Source: Bacteroidota bacterium (GTDB lineage Bacteria; Bacteroidota; Bacteroidia; Chitinophagales; Chitinophagaceae). From it: a stretch of 5,060 bases of DNA. Where the stretch lies: assembly GCA_023386395.1 (NCBI GenBank), contig JAEWJV010000654.1:1-5060 (forward strand), written 5' to 3'. The notes beneath the pieces were generated by a model. It was not told the origin of the DNA. It was given only the letters and a program-made list of their open reading frames with translations, and ran no database searches. Position numbers and translations under genes: made by a program. Shown piece after piece: positions 1 through 5,060 of the stretch; the first letter of the stretch is position 1, and the number at the start of each line of letters is the position of its first letter.

Positions 1-584
1 ATATTAATTGAAATAATGGGGATTGCAGCCCGCAATTCATCAAGGTTATTTAAGATTGTTGTTTTGTCAATTTTTGTTTTATCCATTGTTGGCGAAAGCG
101 AGTGCAGGCCTTCAACGCTAAAAACCACATATGTTTTGGAGGCATCATTTTCATTATATTCCACATCTTTTGTAAGCGCCACTATTTGCTTATCCGCTAT
201 ATTAAACCGTGTGCTGTTAAACAACACATCAAGGTCTTCATTTACCAAATCGGGGTAAGGTTTTAAAGTTTCATCGTTAATTTTTTTTAACCGGGCAGGA
301 TTAAGGTAGCATTGTAAAGTGCCTTCTGCCTGTTTTAATATCAGGCTGTTATCCGTCATGCCGCGTTCAGGCACAAAAACAGCCACACAAATAAGGTTGG
401 CTTTATTTTTAATCAGCATCCTTAAATCTGCCTGTGTGCTTAATATGTATTCAAACTCGGTGCACCATCGCAAAATCCACGGAATTTTTTTTACATCAAT
501 ATCAATCCAGGGACTTGTTTTGGTGTCAGCTTCGGAGAACATGCATTTTAAAGTAGGATGCACATGAAAATCAAAATATGGCAT
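1..584 (-). CDS. Probable metal-dependent hydrolase, amidohydrolase / peptidase M19 (dipeptidase)-like, 3' end cut off by the window
   Basis: The minus strand is open from an ATG at 584-582 to the window edge, giving 194 N-terminal residues. The protein begins MPYFDFHVHP. The H7-x-H9 pair directly after the first strand is the usual first metal-binding motif of TIM-barrel amidohydrolases and of the related M19 renal-dipeptidase family. A later segment, VVFSVEGLHSL (about residues 153-163) followed by LNNLDELRAAIPIISIN, resembles the M19 strand with its bridging glutamate (here E158) and the next helix, which normally leads into an LTH motif that would lie outside the window. There is no signal peptide, so a cytoplasmic enzyme is expected. 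The start is chosen because the HxH motif lies at the very N-terminus and no upstream in-frame extension is needed. No Shine-Dalgarno sequence is present. The gene is divergent from the Crp/Fnr gene. The reaction and substrate cannot be fixed; a dipeptidase is the best guess and another amidohydrolase is possible. The frame is secure, the family moderately so. Confidence 0.6.
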   Translation of the reverse strand, partial: MPYFDFHVHPTLKCMFSEADTKTSPWIDIDVKKIPWILRWCTEFEYILSTQADLRMLIKNKANLICVAVFVPERGMTDNSLILKQAEGTLQCYLNPARLKKINDETLKPYPDLVNEDLDVLFNSTRFNIADKQIVALTKDVEYNENDASKTYVVFSVEGLHSLSPTMDKTKIDKTTILNNLDELRAAIPIISIN

Positions 585-624
585 AGCAGAAAATTAAGTT
601 TGAATGTTATTCGTGTATGAATCG

Positions 625-646
625 GTTAGCAATAATTTGCGGTAAC
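625..646. repeat. Imperfect inverted repeat in the divergent intergenic region
   Basis: GTTA-GCAA (625-632) can pair with TTGC (637-640) and TAAC (643-646) around a TAAT loop, with two unpaired G at 641-642. The perfect 8-bp palindrome TAACGTTA (643-650) overlaps its right arm. It lies between the divergent hydrolase and Crp/Fnr genes, 41 bp or more from either start. It could be an operator shared by both genes, but short AT-rich dyads also arise by chance. Confidence 0.25.
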
Positions 647-701
647 GTTAAGATACATATTTTTCAAATGCGCTCTGTAATCTTGCGTGGCTTAATTCCG
701 C

Positions 702-709
702 TAAATTTG
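702..709 (+). promoter_or_regulatory. Putative Bacteroidota-type -7 promoter box for the Crp/Fnr gene
   Basis: TAAATTTG matches the TAnnTTTG -7 consensus of Bacteroidota primary-sigma promoters exactly. It ends 18 bp before the ATG at 728, which implies a short leader of roughly 10-15 nt. A possible -33 element (cTTG, 682-685) lies 16 bp upstream, somewhat closer than usual, so only the -7 box is convincing. Confidence 0.5.
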
Positions 710-712
710 AAC

Positions 713-731
713 GCATAAGTTTAGCTTATGC
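713..731. promoter_or_regulatory. Perfect 19-bp dyad over the Crp/Fnr gene start; candidate operator or start-site hairpin
   Basis: GCATAAG (713-719), spacer TTTAG, CTTATGC (725-731): seven perfect base pairs of symmetry. The right arm contains the ATG start codon (728-730), and the left arm begins 3 bp after the -7 box. This placement, across the expected transcription start and short leader, suits a repressor or autoregulatory operator. In mRNA the same repeat could fold into a weak hairpin that hides the start codon. The function is inferred; only the symmetry and position are seen. Confidence 0.4.
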
Positions 732-1321
732 AAATCTTTCCTTTTTCAACATACTTAACCACCAATACAGATATTGAAACGGACGTTATTAAAAATATGC
801 TTGCCAATCAAAAAAAGCTGCACCTTGAAAAAGGAGAATTTCTTCTGCGCGAAGGCGAAGTGTGTAGGCAATCTTTTTATGTTGAAAAAGGGTTGCTGCG
901 CTATTATTCAATAGATAATAAAGGTAAAGAGCATATTATACAATTTGCCCCGGAAGGATGGTTTGTTGGTGACCGGGAAAGCCAGTTCTTTAACCGCCCC
1001 TCGAAATTTTTTATACAGGCGCTTGAAGACAGTAATGTAGCGATGATTGATGAGGAATTGATCTGCACCATTTCAAATACAGATGAAGCATTTGGCTTAT
1101 TCAACAATCATTTGCTGCATAATCATATACGCCAGTTACAGCACAGGATCAATATGTTACTGAGTGCTACGGCGGAAGAACGCTACCTTGATTTTATAAA
1201 AATATATCCTGATATTTTATTGAGAGTGCCGCAAACTCTCGTGGCATCTTATCTCGGTATTACACCCGAAAGCTTAAGCAGGGTACGTAAAGATCTTGCT
1301 GCCAGGAATTTTATGAAATAG
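728..1321 (+). CDS. Crp/Fnr family transcriptional regulator
   Basis: This 197-residue protein has the two-domain layout of short Crp/Fnr regulators and should be a cytoplasmic, dimeric DNA-binding protein. Residues about 25-110 form the cyclic-nucleotide-binding-type beta-roll (KGEFLLREGEVCRQSFYVEKG at about 35-55, then LLRYY and GKEHIIQFAPEGWFVGD). A long dimerisation helix covers about 118-148. A C-terminal winged helix (about 165-195) carries VPQTLVASYLGITPESLSRV, with the S-R pair at 184-185 typical of the Crp recognition helix. The family's canonical phosphate-binding cassette (GELAL...RxA) is absent: the matching stretch reads WFVGDRESQFFNRPSKFF. The only cysteines are C46 and C113, so an FNR-type iron-sulfur cluster is unlikely. 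The effector is therefore unknown and is probably not cAMP. The length is normal for Bacteroidota members. The start at 728 follows a -7 box and lies in a dyad that may mediate autoregulation. The target genes cannot be read from the sequence. Confidence 0.9.
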   Translation: MQIFPFSTYLTTNTDIETDVIKNMLANQKKLHLEKGEFLLREGEVCRQSFYVEKGLLRYYSIDNKGKEHIIQFAPEGWFVGDRESQFFNRPSKFFIQALEDSNVAMIDEELICTISNTDEAFGLFNNHLLHNHIRQLQHRINMLLSATAEERYLDFIKIYPDILLRVPQTLVASYLGITPESLSRVRKDLAARNFMK

Positions 1322-1333
1322 CCTTGCTGCGGG

Positions 1334-1363
1334 GTTAATTTTAACAGCCACGCAAACGGTGGC
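1334..1363. repeat. Two small inverted repeats after the Crp/Fnr stop codon
   Basis: GTTAA-TT-TTAAC (1334-1345) is followed by GCCAC-GCAAACG-GTGGC (1347-1363). The second could form a short GC-rich hairpin 25 bp after the Crp/Fnr stop at 1321. It has no T-tract directly behind it (GTTCTAT follows), so it is a poor intrinsic terminator. Either repeat could instead belong to the pruA control region. Confidence 0.25.
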
Positions 1364-1369
1364 GTTCTA

Positions 1370-1390
1370 TAAAGCAAGCGGCTTGCTTTA
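1370..1390. promoter_or_regulatory. Long palindrome abutting the pruA promoter; candidate operator
   Basis: The left arm TAAAGCAAGC (1370-1379) and right arm GCTTGCTTTA (1381-1390) are perfect complements around a single central G at 1380, giving 10-bp arms over 21 bp. Its last two bases are the TA of the -7 box TACCTTTG (1389-1396). A dimeric regulator bound here would cover the spacer and the -7 region. A stem-loop acting as terminator for the upstream gene is less likely, because the stem is followed by CCTTTGCGC rather than a run of T. Identity of the binding protein is unknown. Confidence 0.5.
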
Positions 1391-1396
1391 CCTTTG
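1389..1396 (+). promoter_or_regulatory. Putative Bacteroidota-type -7 promoter box for pruA
   Basis: TACCTTTG matches TAnnTTTG exactly and ends 15 bp before the ATG at 1412, which implies a leader of only about 8-12 nt. A clear -33 TTG element is not visible at the expected distance. Its 3' half (TTTG) is also the left part of the perfect palindrome TTTGCGCAAA (1393-1402). Confidence 0.5.
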
Positions 1397-1402
1397 CGCA
1401 AA
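1393..1402. repeat. 10-bp perfect palindrome at the expected pruA transcription start
   Basis: TTTGCGCAAA is fully self-complementary and overlaps the 3' half of the -7 box and the predicted +1 region. It lies only 2 bp from the longer palindrome at 1370-1390. It could be a second operator half or could be chance; the -7 box already dictates four of its bases. Confidence 0.3.
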
Positions 1403-1411
1403 TTTTTTACT

Positions 1412-3043
1412 ATGAGTCTTGGATATTTTGCCTACCCGATGCCGGCCAATGAACCGGTTTATGGATATGCTGCCGGTTCAGCAGAAAGAAAGCAGTTAAA
1501 AAAAGTTTTAGCAGAATTGAAAAAAGAGGAAGCTGATATCCCGATGTATATAGGCGCAGAAGAAGTGCGTACCGGAAATAAAGTTGCACTGCACCCGCCG
1601 CATGAAACTCCCCACACGCTGGGTTATTTTCATGAAGGTGATGAAAGCCATGTAAGGCAGGCCATTGATGCGGCACTGGCTGCAAAGGCAAACTGGGCGG
1701 CTATGCCATGGGAAGACAGGGCGCATATATTTCTGAAGGCCGCTGATCTTCTCGCTACTAAATACCGCTACCAGATAAACGGCACCACCATGCTGGGGCA
1801 AAGTAAAAATGCTTTCCAGGCAGAAATAGACAGCGCCTGCGAGCTCATAGATTTCTTACGGTTTAATGTTCATTTCTTAAGTGAAATATATAAACAGCAA
1901 CCTAATTCTGCGCCGGGCATGCATAACCGCATGGAATGGCGCCCGCTCGAAGGTTTTGTATTGGCGGTAACACCTTTTAACTTCACAGCTATTGCCGGCA
2001 ATTTACCAACAAGCGCCGCTATGTGCGGCAATGTTGTAGTGTGGAAACCGGCGTATACGCAAGTATTTGCAGCGCAGGTATTCATGCGTGTTTTAAAGGA
2101 AGCGGGTTTGCCTGATGGCGTTATCAATTTAATTTATGTTGATGGTCCTGTGCTGGGTAATATATGTTTCTCGCATCCTGACTTTGCCGGCATACATTTT
2201 ACTGGCAGCACAGGTGTATTTAATCAAATGTGGAAGACGATTGGTGAAAATGTTGGTAAATACAAAGCTTACCCGCGCATCGTTGGCGAAACAGGTGGCA
2301 AAGATTTTGTGCTCGTGCATAAATCAGCCAACGTTGACGCCACCGTTACGGCGTTGGCAAGAGGCGCTTTTGAATTCCAGGGGCAGAAATGTTCTGCTGC
2401 ATCAAGGGCATATCTTCCATCTAATATTGCAGGAGAAATAAAGGATAAACTGGTTGCAGAACTTAAGACGATGAAGATGGGCAGCGTGGAAGATTTCACC
2501 AACTTTATTAACGCTGTTATTGATGAAAAGGCATTTGACCGGATTGCAAAATATATTGATGCTGCAAAGCAAGGCAGCGACGCTAAAATTATAGCAGGCG
2601 GCAACTATGATAAGAAGAATGGTTATTTCATTGAACCAACAGTTATAGAAACTTCAAATCCTGAATATGTTGCTTTATGCGAAGAAATATTCGGGCCGGT
2701 GCTTACTGTTTATGTGTATGATGAAAATAAGTTTGAAGAAACTATTGAGCTTGTAAACACAACTTCGCCTTATGCACTTACGGGCAGCATAATTGCACAA
2801 GACAGGAATGCCAAAGTATTGGCAACAGAAAAATTAAGACACGCCGCCGGTAACTTTTATATTAATGATAAACCAACCGGGGCTGTTGTTGGCCAGCAGC
2901 CTTTTGGCGGGGCGAGGGCAAGCGGCACCAACGATAAAGCAGGCAGCATGCTTAACCTTTACCGCTGGCTGAGTGCAAGAACCATCAAGGAAACATTTAA
3001 TCCGCCCGCAGATTACCGTTATCCTTTTTTACAGGCAGATTAA
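1412..3043 (+). CDS. pruA: L-glutamate gamma-semialdehyde dehydrogenase (1-pyrroline-5-carboxylate dehydrogenase)
   Basis: This 543-residue cytoplasmic aldehyde dehydrogenase oxidises glutamate semialdehyde (from P5C) to glutamate with NAD+, the second step of proline and ornithine catabolism. ALDH landmarks appear in order: the VTPFNF loop (186-191), K212 in VWKPAY (cofactor site), HFTGST (262-267), the catalytic base E293 in GETGGK, the nucleophile C327 in GQKCSA, EEIFGPVL (424-431), and the P5CDH-specific C-terminal stretch PFGGARASGTNDKAG (497-511). The length and the N-terminus (NEPV..Y..GS.ER) match the long mitochondrial ALDH4A1-like group (group 1) rather than the PutA-fused or RocA groups. 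ATG 1412 is preferred over an in-frame TTG at 1394: the TTG lies inside a -7 box, and MSLGYFAYPMPANEP is the expected family start. No proline dehydrogenase gene lies nearby, so it is probably transcribed alone from the dyad-rich promoter upstream and ended by the hairpin downstream. All catalytic residues are intact. Confidence 0.95.
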   Translation: MSLGYFAYPMPANEPVYGYAAGSAERKQLKKVLAELKKEEADIPMYIGAEEVRTGNKVALHPPHETPHTLGYFHEGDESHVRQAIDAALAAKANWAAMPWEDRAHIFLKAADLLATKYRYQINGTTMLGQSKNAFQAEIDSACELIDFLRFNVHFLSEIYKQQPNSAPGMHNRMEWRPLEGFVLAVTPFNFTAIAGNLPTSAAMCGNVVVWKPAYTQVFAAQVFMRVLKEAGLPDGVINLIYVDGPVLGNICFSHPDFAGIHFTGSTGVFNQMWKTIGENVGKYKAYPRIVGETGGKDFVLVHKSANVDATVTALARGAFEFQGQKCSAASRAYLPSNIAGEIKDKLVAELKTMKMGSVEDFTNFINAVIDEKAFDRIAKYIDAAKQGSDAKIIAGGNYDKKNGYFIEPTVIETSNPEYVALCEEIFGPVLTVYVYDENKFEETIELVNTTSPYALTGSIIAQDRNAKVLATEKLRHAAGNFYINDKPTGAVVGQQPFGGARASGTNDKAGSMLNLYRWLSARTIKETFNPPADYRYPFLQAD

Positions 3044-3061
3044 AAATTAAATACACTTTAG

Positions 3062-3098
3062 ATAAAAGCCTAGTGATTCAAAATTGCCAGGCTTTTAT
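3062..3098 (+). terminator. Probable intrinsic terminator of pruA
   Basis: ATAAAAGCCT (3062-3071) and AGGCTTTTAT (3089-3098) are perfect 10-bp complements, starting 18 bp after the pruA stop. The right arm supplies a TTTTAT tract after the AGGC stem core, continuing as ATTATAG. The 17-nt loop is long and the stem is AT-rich at its base, so efficiency is uncertain. It separates pruA from the permease operon. Confidence 0.55.
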
Positions 3099-3112
3099 AT
3101 TATAGCTGTCGC

Positions 3113-3159
3113 CTGTACAGCAAAACCTGCTGCAATCAATTTCACCTTATCTTGTACAA
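3113..3159. promoter_or_regulatory. Pair of TGTACA palindromes upstream of the GntP permease
   Basis: CTGTACAG (3113-3120) and TTGTACAA (3152-3159) are perfect 8-bp palindromes sharing the core TGTACA, with centres 39 bp apart. The second ends 9 bp before the permease ATG. Repeated dyads just upstream of a transport operon are typical of a substrate-responsive repressor, but the site is short and no regulator gene is adjacent. No exact TAnnTTTG box is present; TATCTTG (3148-3154) is only a weak candidate. Confidence 0.25.
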
Positions 3160-3168
3160 ATTTTTTTC

Positions 3169-4500
3169 ATGGGCATGGCAACAGGTTTCACCCAGTTAAT
3201 TATTTGTTTGATTGCAGGCATTGCGGTTATTGTTTTGCTCACAGCAAAATATCATATACATGCTTTTTTCGCTCTGCTTATAGCCTGCTTTGTTGTTGGC
3301 CTCGGCGTGCAAATGCCTTTTGGGGATATTATGAATGCTGTTAAAGATGGCTTTGGCAGCATCATGCGTTCACTTGGATTAATTATCGTTTTAGGTACAA
3401 CGCTTGGCGTATTGCTTGAGCATACAGGCAGCACTAAAGTAATGGCCAATTTTATATTGAAAATGGTTGGTGAAAAAAATGCTTCGCTTGCATTAAGCCT
3501 TACCGGTTTTATTGTAGGCATGCCTATTTTTTGCGATTCAGGTTTTATTGTATTAAGCGGCATTAATAAATCCGTAGCCAAACGAGCAGGCATTTCTGTT
3601 GTCATCACCAGCATTGCTTTATCCACGGGCTTATATGCCGTGCATTGTTTAATGCCGCCGCACCCCGGTGCTGCAAGCGCAGCCGGAATTATAAATGTTG
3701 ATTTTGGCAAGCTTATATTAACCGGCATTATTGCTGCATTGCCCGCCATGCTTGTTGGAAATATATGGGCAAGATTCGCCGGTAAGAGAACGAATTTTAT
3801 TGAAGCTGAAGAAGAAATTGTTACGGTGGCAACTGCAAAACTGCCCTCGGTCATGCAGGCATTTTTGTCGGTTGTTATCCCTATAATCCTGATAGCATTA
3901 AAATCTTTTTTTGCACTGGAAAAGAGTGAAACAAACATTGCACAAATCTTTTCTATTTTGGGTGAGCCCGAAATAGCGCTTGCAACAGGCGTATTGCTTG
4001 CATTTAATTGCAGCCGTGCATGGACGAAGACTATTATAAGTAAACAATTGCAGGAGGCTACGGAAAAAGCCGGCGGCATTCTTGTTATAATAGGCGCAGG
4101 TGGCGCTTTTGGTGCCGTGCTGGCAGCAACTAAAATTGGCGAACATTTCAGCAGTGTATTGCCATTAGGTTCGCTTGGAATTTTATTTCCCTTTTTAATT
4201 ACGTTTATTCTTAAAACAGCGCAGGGTTCATCAACAGTTGCAATTATAACTGCCGCTTCAATTGTGCAGCCTTTATTGCCTGCGCTCGGTTTGCAAAGTG
4301 ATACAGGCAGGTTGCTTTGTGTGTTATCAATGGGTGCAGGTTCAATGATGATCTCTCATGCCAACGATGCTTATTTTTGGGTGATAGCCAAATTCAGCGG
4401 CATTGATATGAAATCCATGCTGAAAGTATATTCAACCGCAACTGCATTCATGGGTTTAATTACCTTGCTCACCATTTATTTATTGTCATTTATTATCTGA
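3169..4500 (+). CDS. GntP-family sugar-acid permease, probably a glycerate (or gluconate) symporter
   Basis: This 443-residue, strongly hydrophobic inner-membrane protein has roughly 12 predicted transmembrane segments, starting at about residue 8 and ending at the C-terminus, with a charged loop at about 203-225. The length is normal for GntP permeases, proton-linked importers of gluconate and related sugar acids. Family hallmarks are present: GFIVGMPIFCDSGFIVL (113-129), HCLMPPHPGAASAAGI (159-174) with its PPHPG loop, GAGGAFGAVL (309-318), KTAQGSSTVAIITAAS (349-364) and SHANDAYFWV (396-405). The ATG at 3169 is used; an ATG two codons later (3175) fits equally well, and neither has a Shine-Dalgarno sequence. 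The next gene, a glycerate kinase, begins 5 bp after the stop, so the two are surely co-transcribed. This makes D-glycerate the likeliest substrate, an inference from context: specificity cannot be read from the sequence, and gluconate or another aldonate remains possible. Confidence 0.9.
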   Translation: MGMATGFTQLIICLIAGIAVIVLLTAKYHIHAFFALLIACFVVGLGVQMPFGDIMNAVKDGFGSIMRSLGLIIVLGTTLGVLLEHTGSTKVMANFILKMVGEKNASLALSLTGFIVGMPIFCDSGFIVLSGINKSVAKRAGISVVITSIALSTGLYAVHCLMPPHPGAASAAGIINVDFGKLILTGIIAALPAMLVGNIWARFAGKRTNFIEAEEEIVTVATAKLPSVMQAFLSVVIPIILIALKSFFALEKSETNIAQIFSILGEPEIALATGVLLAFNCSRAWTKTIISKQLQEATEKAGGILVIIGAGGAFGAVLAATKIGEHFSSVLPLGSLGILFPFLITFILKTAQGSSTVAIITAASIVQPLLPALGLQSDTGRLLCVLSMGAGSMMISHANDAYFWVIAKFSGIDMKSMLKVYSTATAFMGLITLLTIYLLSFII

Positions 4501-4505
4501 TCAAA

Positions 4506-5060
4506 ATGAATATTCTTATTGCACCAAACGCTTTTAAAAACAGCCTCGATGCCACTGCTGCTGCAAAGGCCATTGGCGATGGTTTGAAGCAAAGTAAACT
4601 TTCGTGCAACATTGAATATTTTCCTGTTGGAGATGGGGGAGATGGAACGGCTGAACTCATCACTCAAAAACAAAATGGCAAAACCGTTAATGTTGAAGTG
4701 CACGATGCTTTGGGCAGAAAAATAAAGTCTTCCTATTACATGATTGATGATGCAAAAACGGCGGTAATAGAACTGGCCAATGCATCCGGTATAAAATTGC
4801 TGAAGGCCGGTGAACTGAATCCTTTGCAGGCAACAACATTTGGCACGGGAGAGTTAATTAAAGATGCATTGGATAAAAAAGTGCGTAAAATAATCCTGTG
4901 TATTGGCGGCAGTGCAACTGTGGATGGTGGCATTGGTATTTTGCAGGCACTGGGCATTAAATTTCTGGATGATAAAAACAAAGCGATTGAAATAATTCCA
5001 AAAGCATTGCTGGCATTGAGTTCCATTGATACAAGTGAATTTGATAAAAGGATATTATCC
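4506..5060 (+). CDS. Glycerate kinase (GarK/GlxK-type), 3' end cut off by the window
   Basis: The frame is open from ATG 4506 to the edge: 185 residues, about half of the usual 370-380. The family (Pfam Gly_kinase) phosphorylates D-glycerate with ATP, generally giving 2-phosphoglycerate, which enters lower glycolysis. Motifs in order: N-terminal ILIAPNAFKNSLDA (3-16), related to the common IAPDSFKGSLSA; PVGDGGDGT (40-48), the equivalent of ADGGEGT; NPLQATTFGTGELIKDAL (105-122); and the highly conserved IGGSATVDGGIGILQALG (133-150), whose usual form is GGSATNDGG. The changes N8-A9 and V41-G42 are conservative variants within otherwise complete motifs. The protein is cytoplasmic. The start lies 5 bp after the permease stop in an A-rich context without a Shine-Dalgarno sequence, so translation is probably coupled. 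Whether the product is 2- or 3-phosphoglycerate, and whether garK or glxK is the better name, cannot be decided from this half. Confidence 0.92.
   Translation, partial: MNILIAPNAFKNSLDATAAAKAIGDGLKQSKLSCNIEYFPVGDGGDGTAELITQKQNGKTVNVEVHDALGRKIKSSYYMIDDAKTAVIELANASGIKLLKAGELNPLQATTFGTGELIKDALDKKVRKIILCIGGSATVDGGIGILQALGIKFLDDKNKAIEIIPKALLALSSIDTSEFDKRILS

Noticed and set aside
16..567. Plus-strand reading frames of about 80 codons at 16-258 and 319-567
   Set aside because: They lie opposite a single uninterrupted minus-strand frame (584 to the edge) with recognisable hydrolase motifs; their translations show no family features.
585..600. TAATTTTC on the minus strand as the -7 box of the hydrolase gene
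   Set aside because: It matches seven of eight positions but ends only about 5 bp before the ATG, leaving essentially no leader; not convincing.
1370..1390. Intrinsic terminator of the Crp/Fnr gene
   Set aside because: The stem is strong, but it is not followed by a T-run and it overlaps the pruA -7 box, so an operator role fits better. Some terminator effect cannot be excluded.
1410..2604. Several 60-110 codon frames on the minus strand and one on the plus strand (2136-2441)
   Set aside because: All overlap the intact pruA frame, which has every ALDH catalytic motif; none has a credible start or domain.
3148..3154. TATCTTG as the -7 promoter box of the permease operon
   Set aside because: It lacks one base of the TAnnTTTG consensus and has no -33 partner, so it is too weak to list as a promoter.
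3252..4079. Minus-strand open frame of 275 codons
   Set aside because: It is the antisense shadow of the GntP permease, whose plus-strand frame has complete family motifs; the translation resembles no known protein.
1..5060. Mobile elements, CRISPR arrays, tRNA/rRNA genes, phage or defence systems
   Set aside because: No long direct or terminal repeats, transposase motifs, regularly spaced repeats or RNA-gene-like segments are visible; the genes are ordinary metabolic and regulatory ones in small spacers.

Overview
The window looks like ordinary chromosomal DNA from a Bacteroidota bacterium, probably close to Chitinophagaceae, although the rank below phylum is a guess. Four things point this way. 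No start codon has a Shine-Dalgarno sequence. Two genes are preceded by exact matches to the Bacteroidota -7 promoter box TAnnTTTG. The base composition is moderately AT-rich. The encoded proteins (a short Crp/Fnr regulator, a 543-residue P5C dehydrogenase and a GntP permease next to a glycerate kinase) have forms common in that phylum.

Layout: a minus-strand gene for a probable metal-dependent hydrolase (amidohydrolase or M19 dipeptidase-like) starts at 584 and runs off the left edge. A 143-bp divergent intergenic region follows. Next is a plus-strand Crp/Fnr-type regulator (728-1321). A 90-bp spacer rich in inverted repeats holds the promoter of a plus-strand L-glutamate gamma-semialdehyde dehydrogenase gene, pruA (1412-3043), which is followed by a hairpin that is probably its terminator. 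A 125-bp spacer then leads to a two-gene operon: a GntP-family permease (3169-4500) and, 5 bp later, a glycerate kinase (4506 to beyond the right edge). No spacer exceeds 300 bp.

Functions: PruA catalyses the last step of proline or ornithine catabolism to glutamate in the cytoplasm. The permease and kinase form a plausible uptake-and-phosphorylation module that brings in a sugar acid, most likely glycerate, and feeds it into lower glycolysis as a phosphoglycerate. The Crp/Fnr regulator lies just upstream of pruA, but nothing in the sequence proves that it controls pruA.

I see no mobile element, CRISPR array, RNA gene or evidently new multi-gene system. The most interesting signals are regulatory: a 19-bp perfect dyad over the start of the Crp/Fnr gene, and a dense run of dyads in the pruA promoter, including one with 10-bp arms that overlaps the -7 box.
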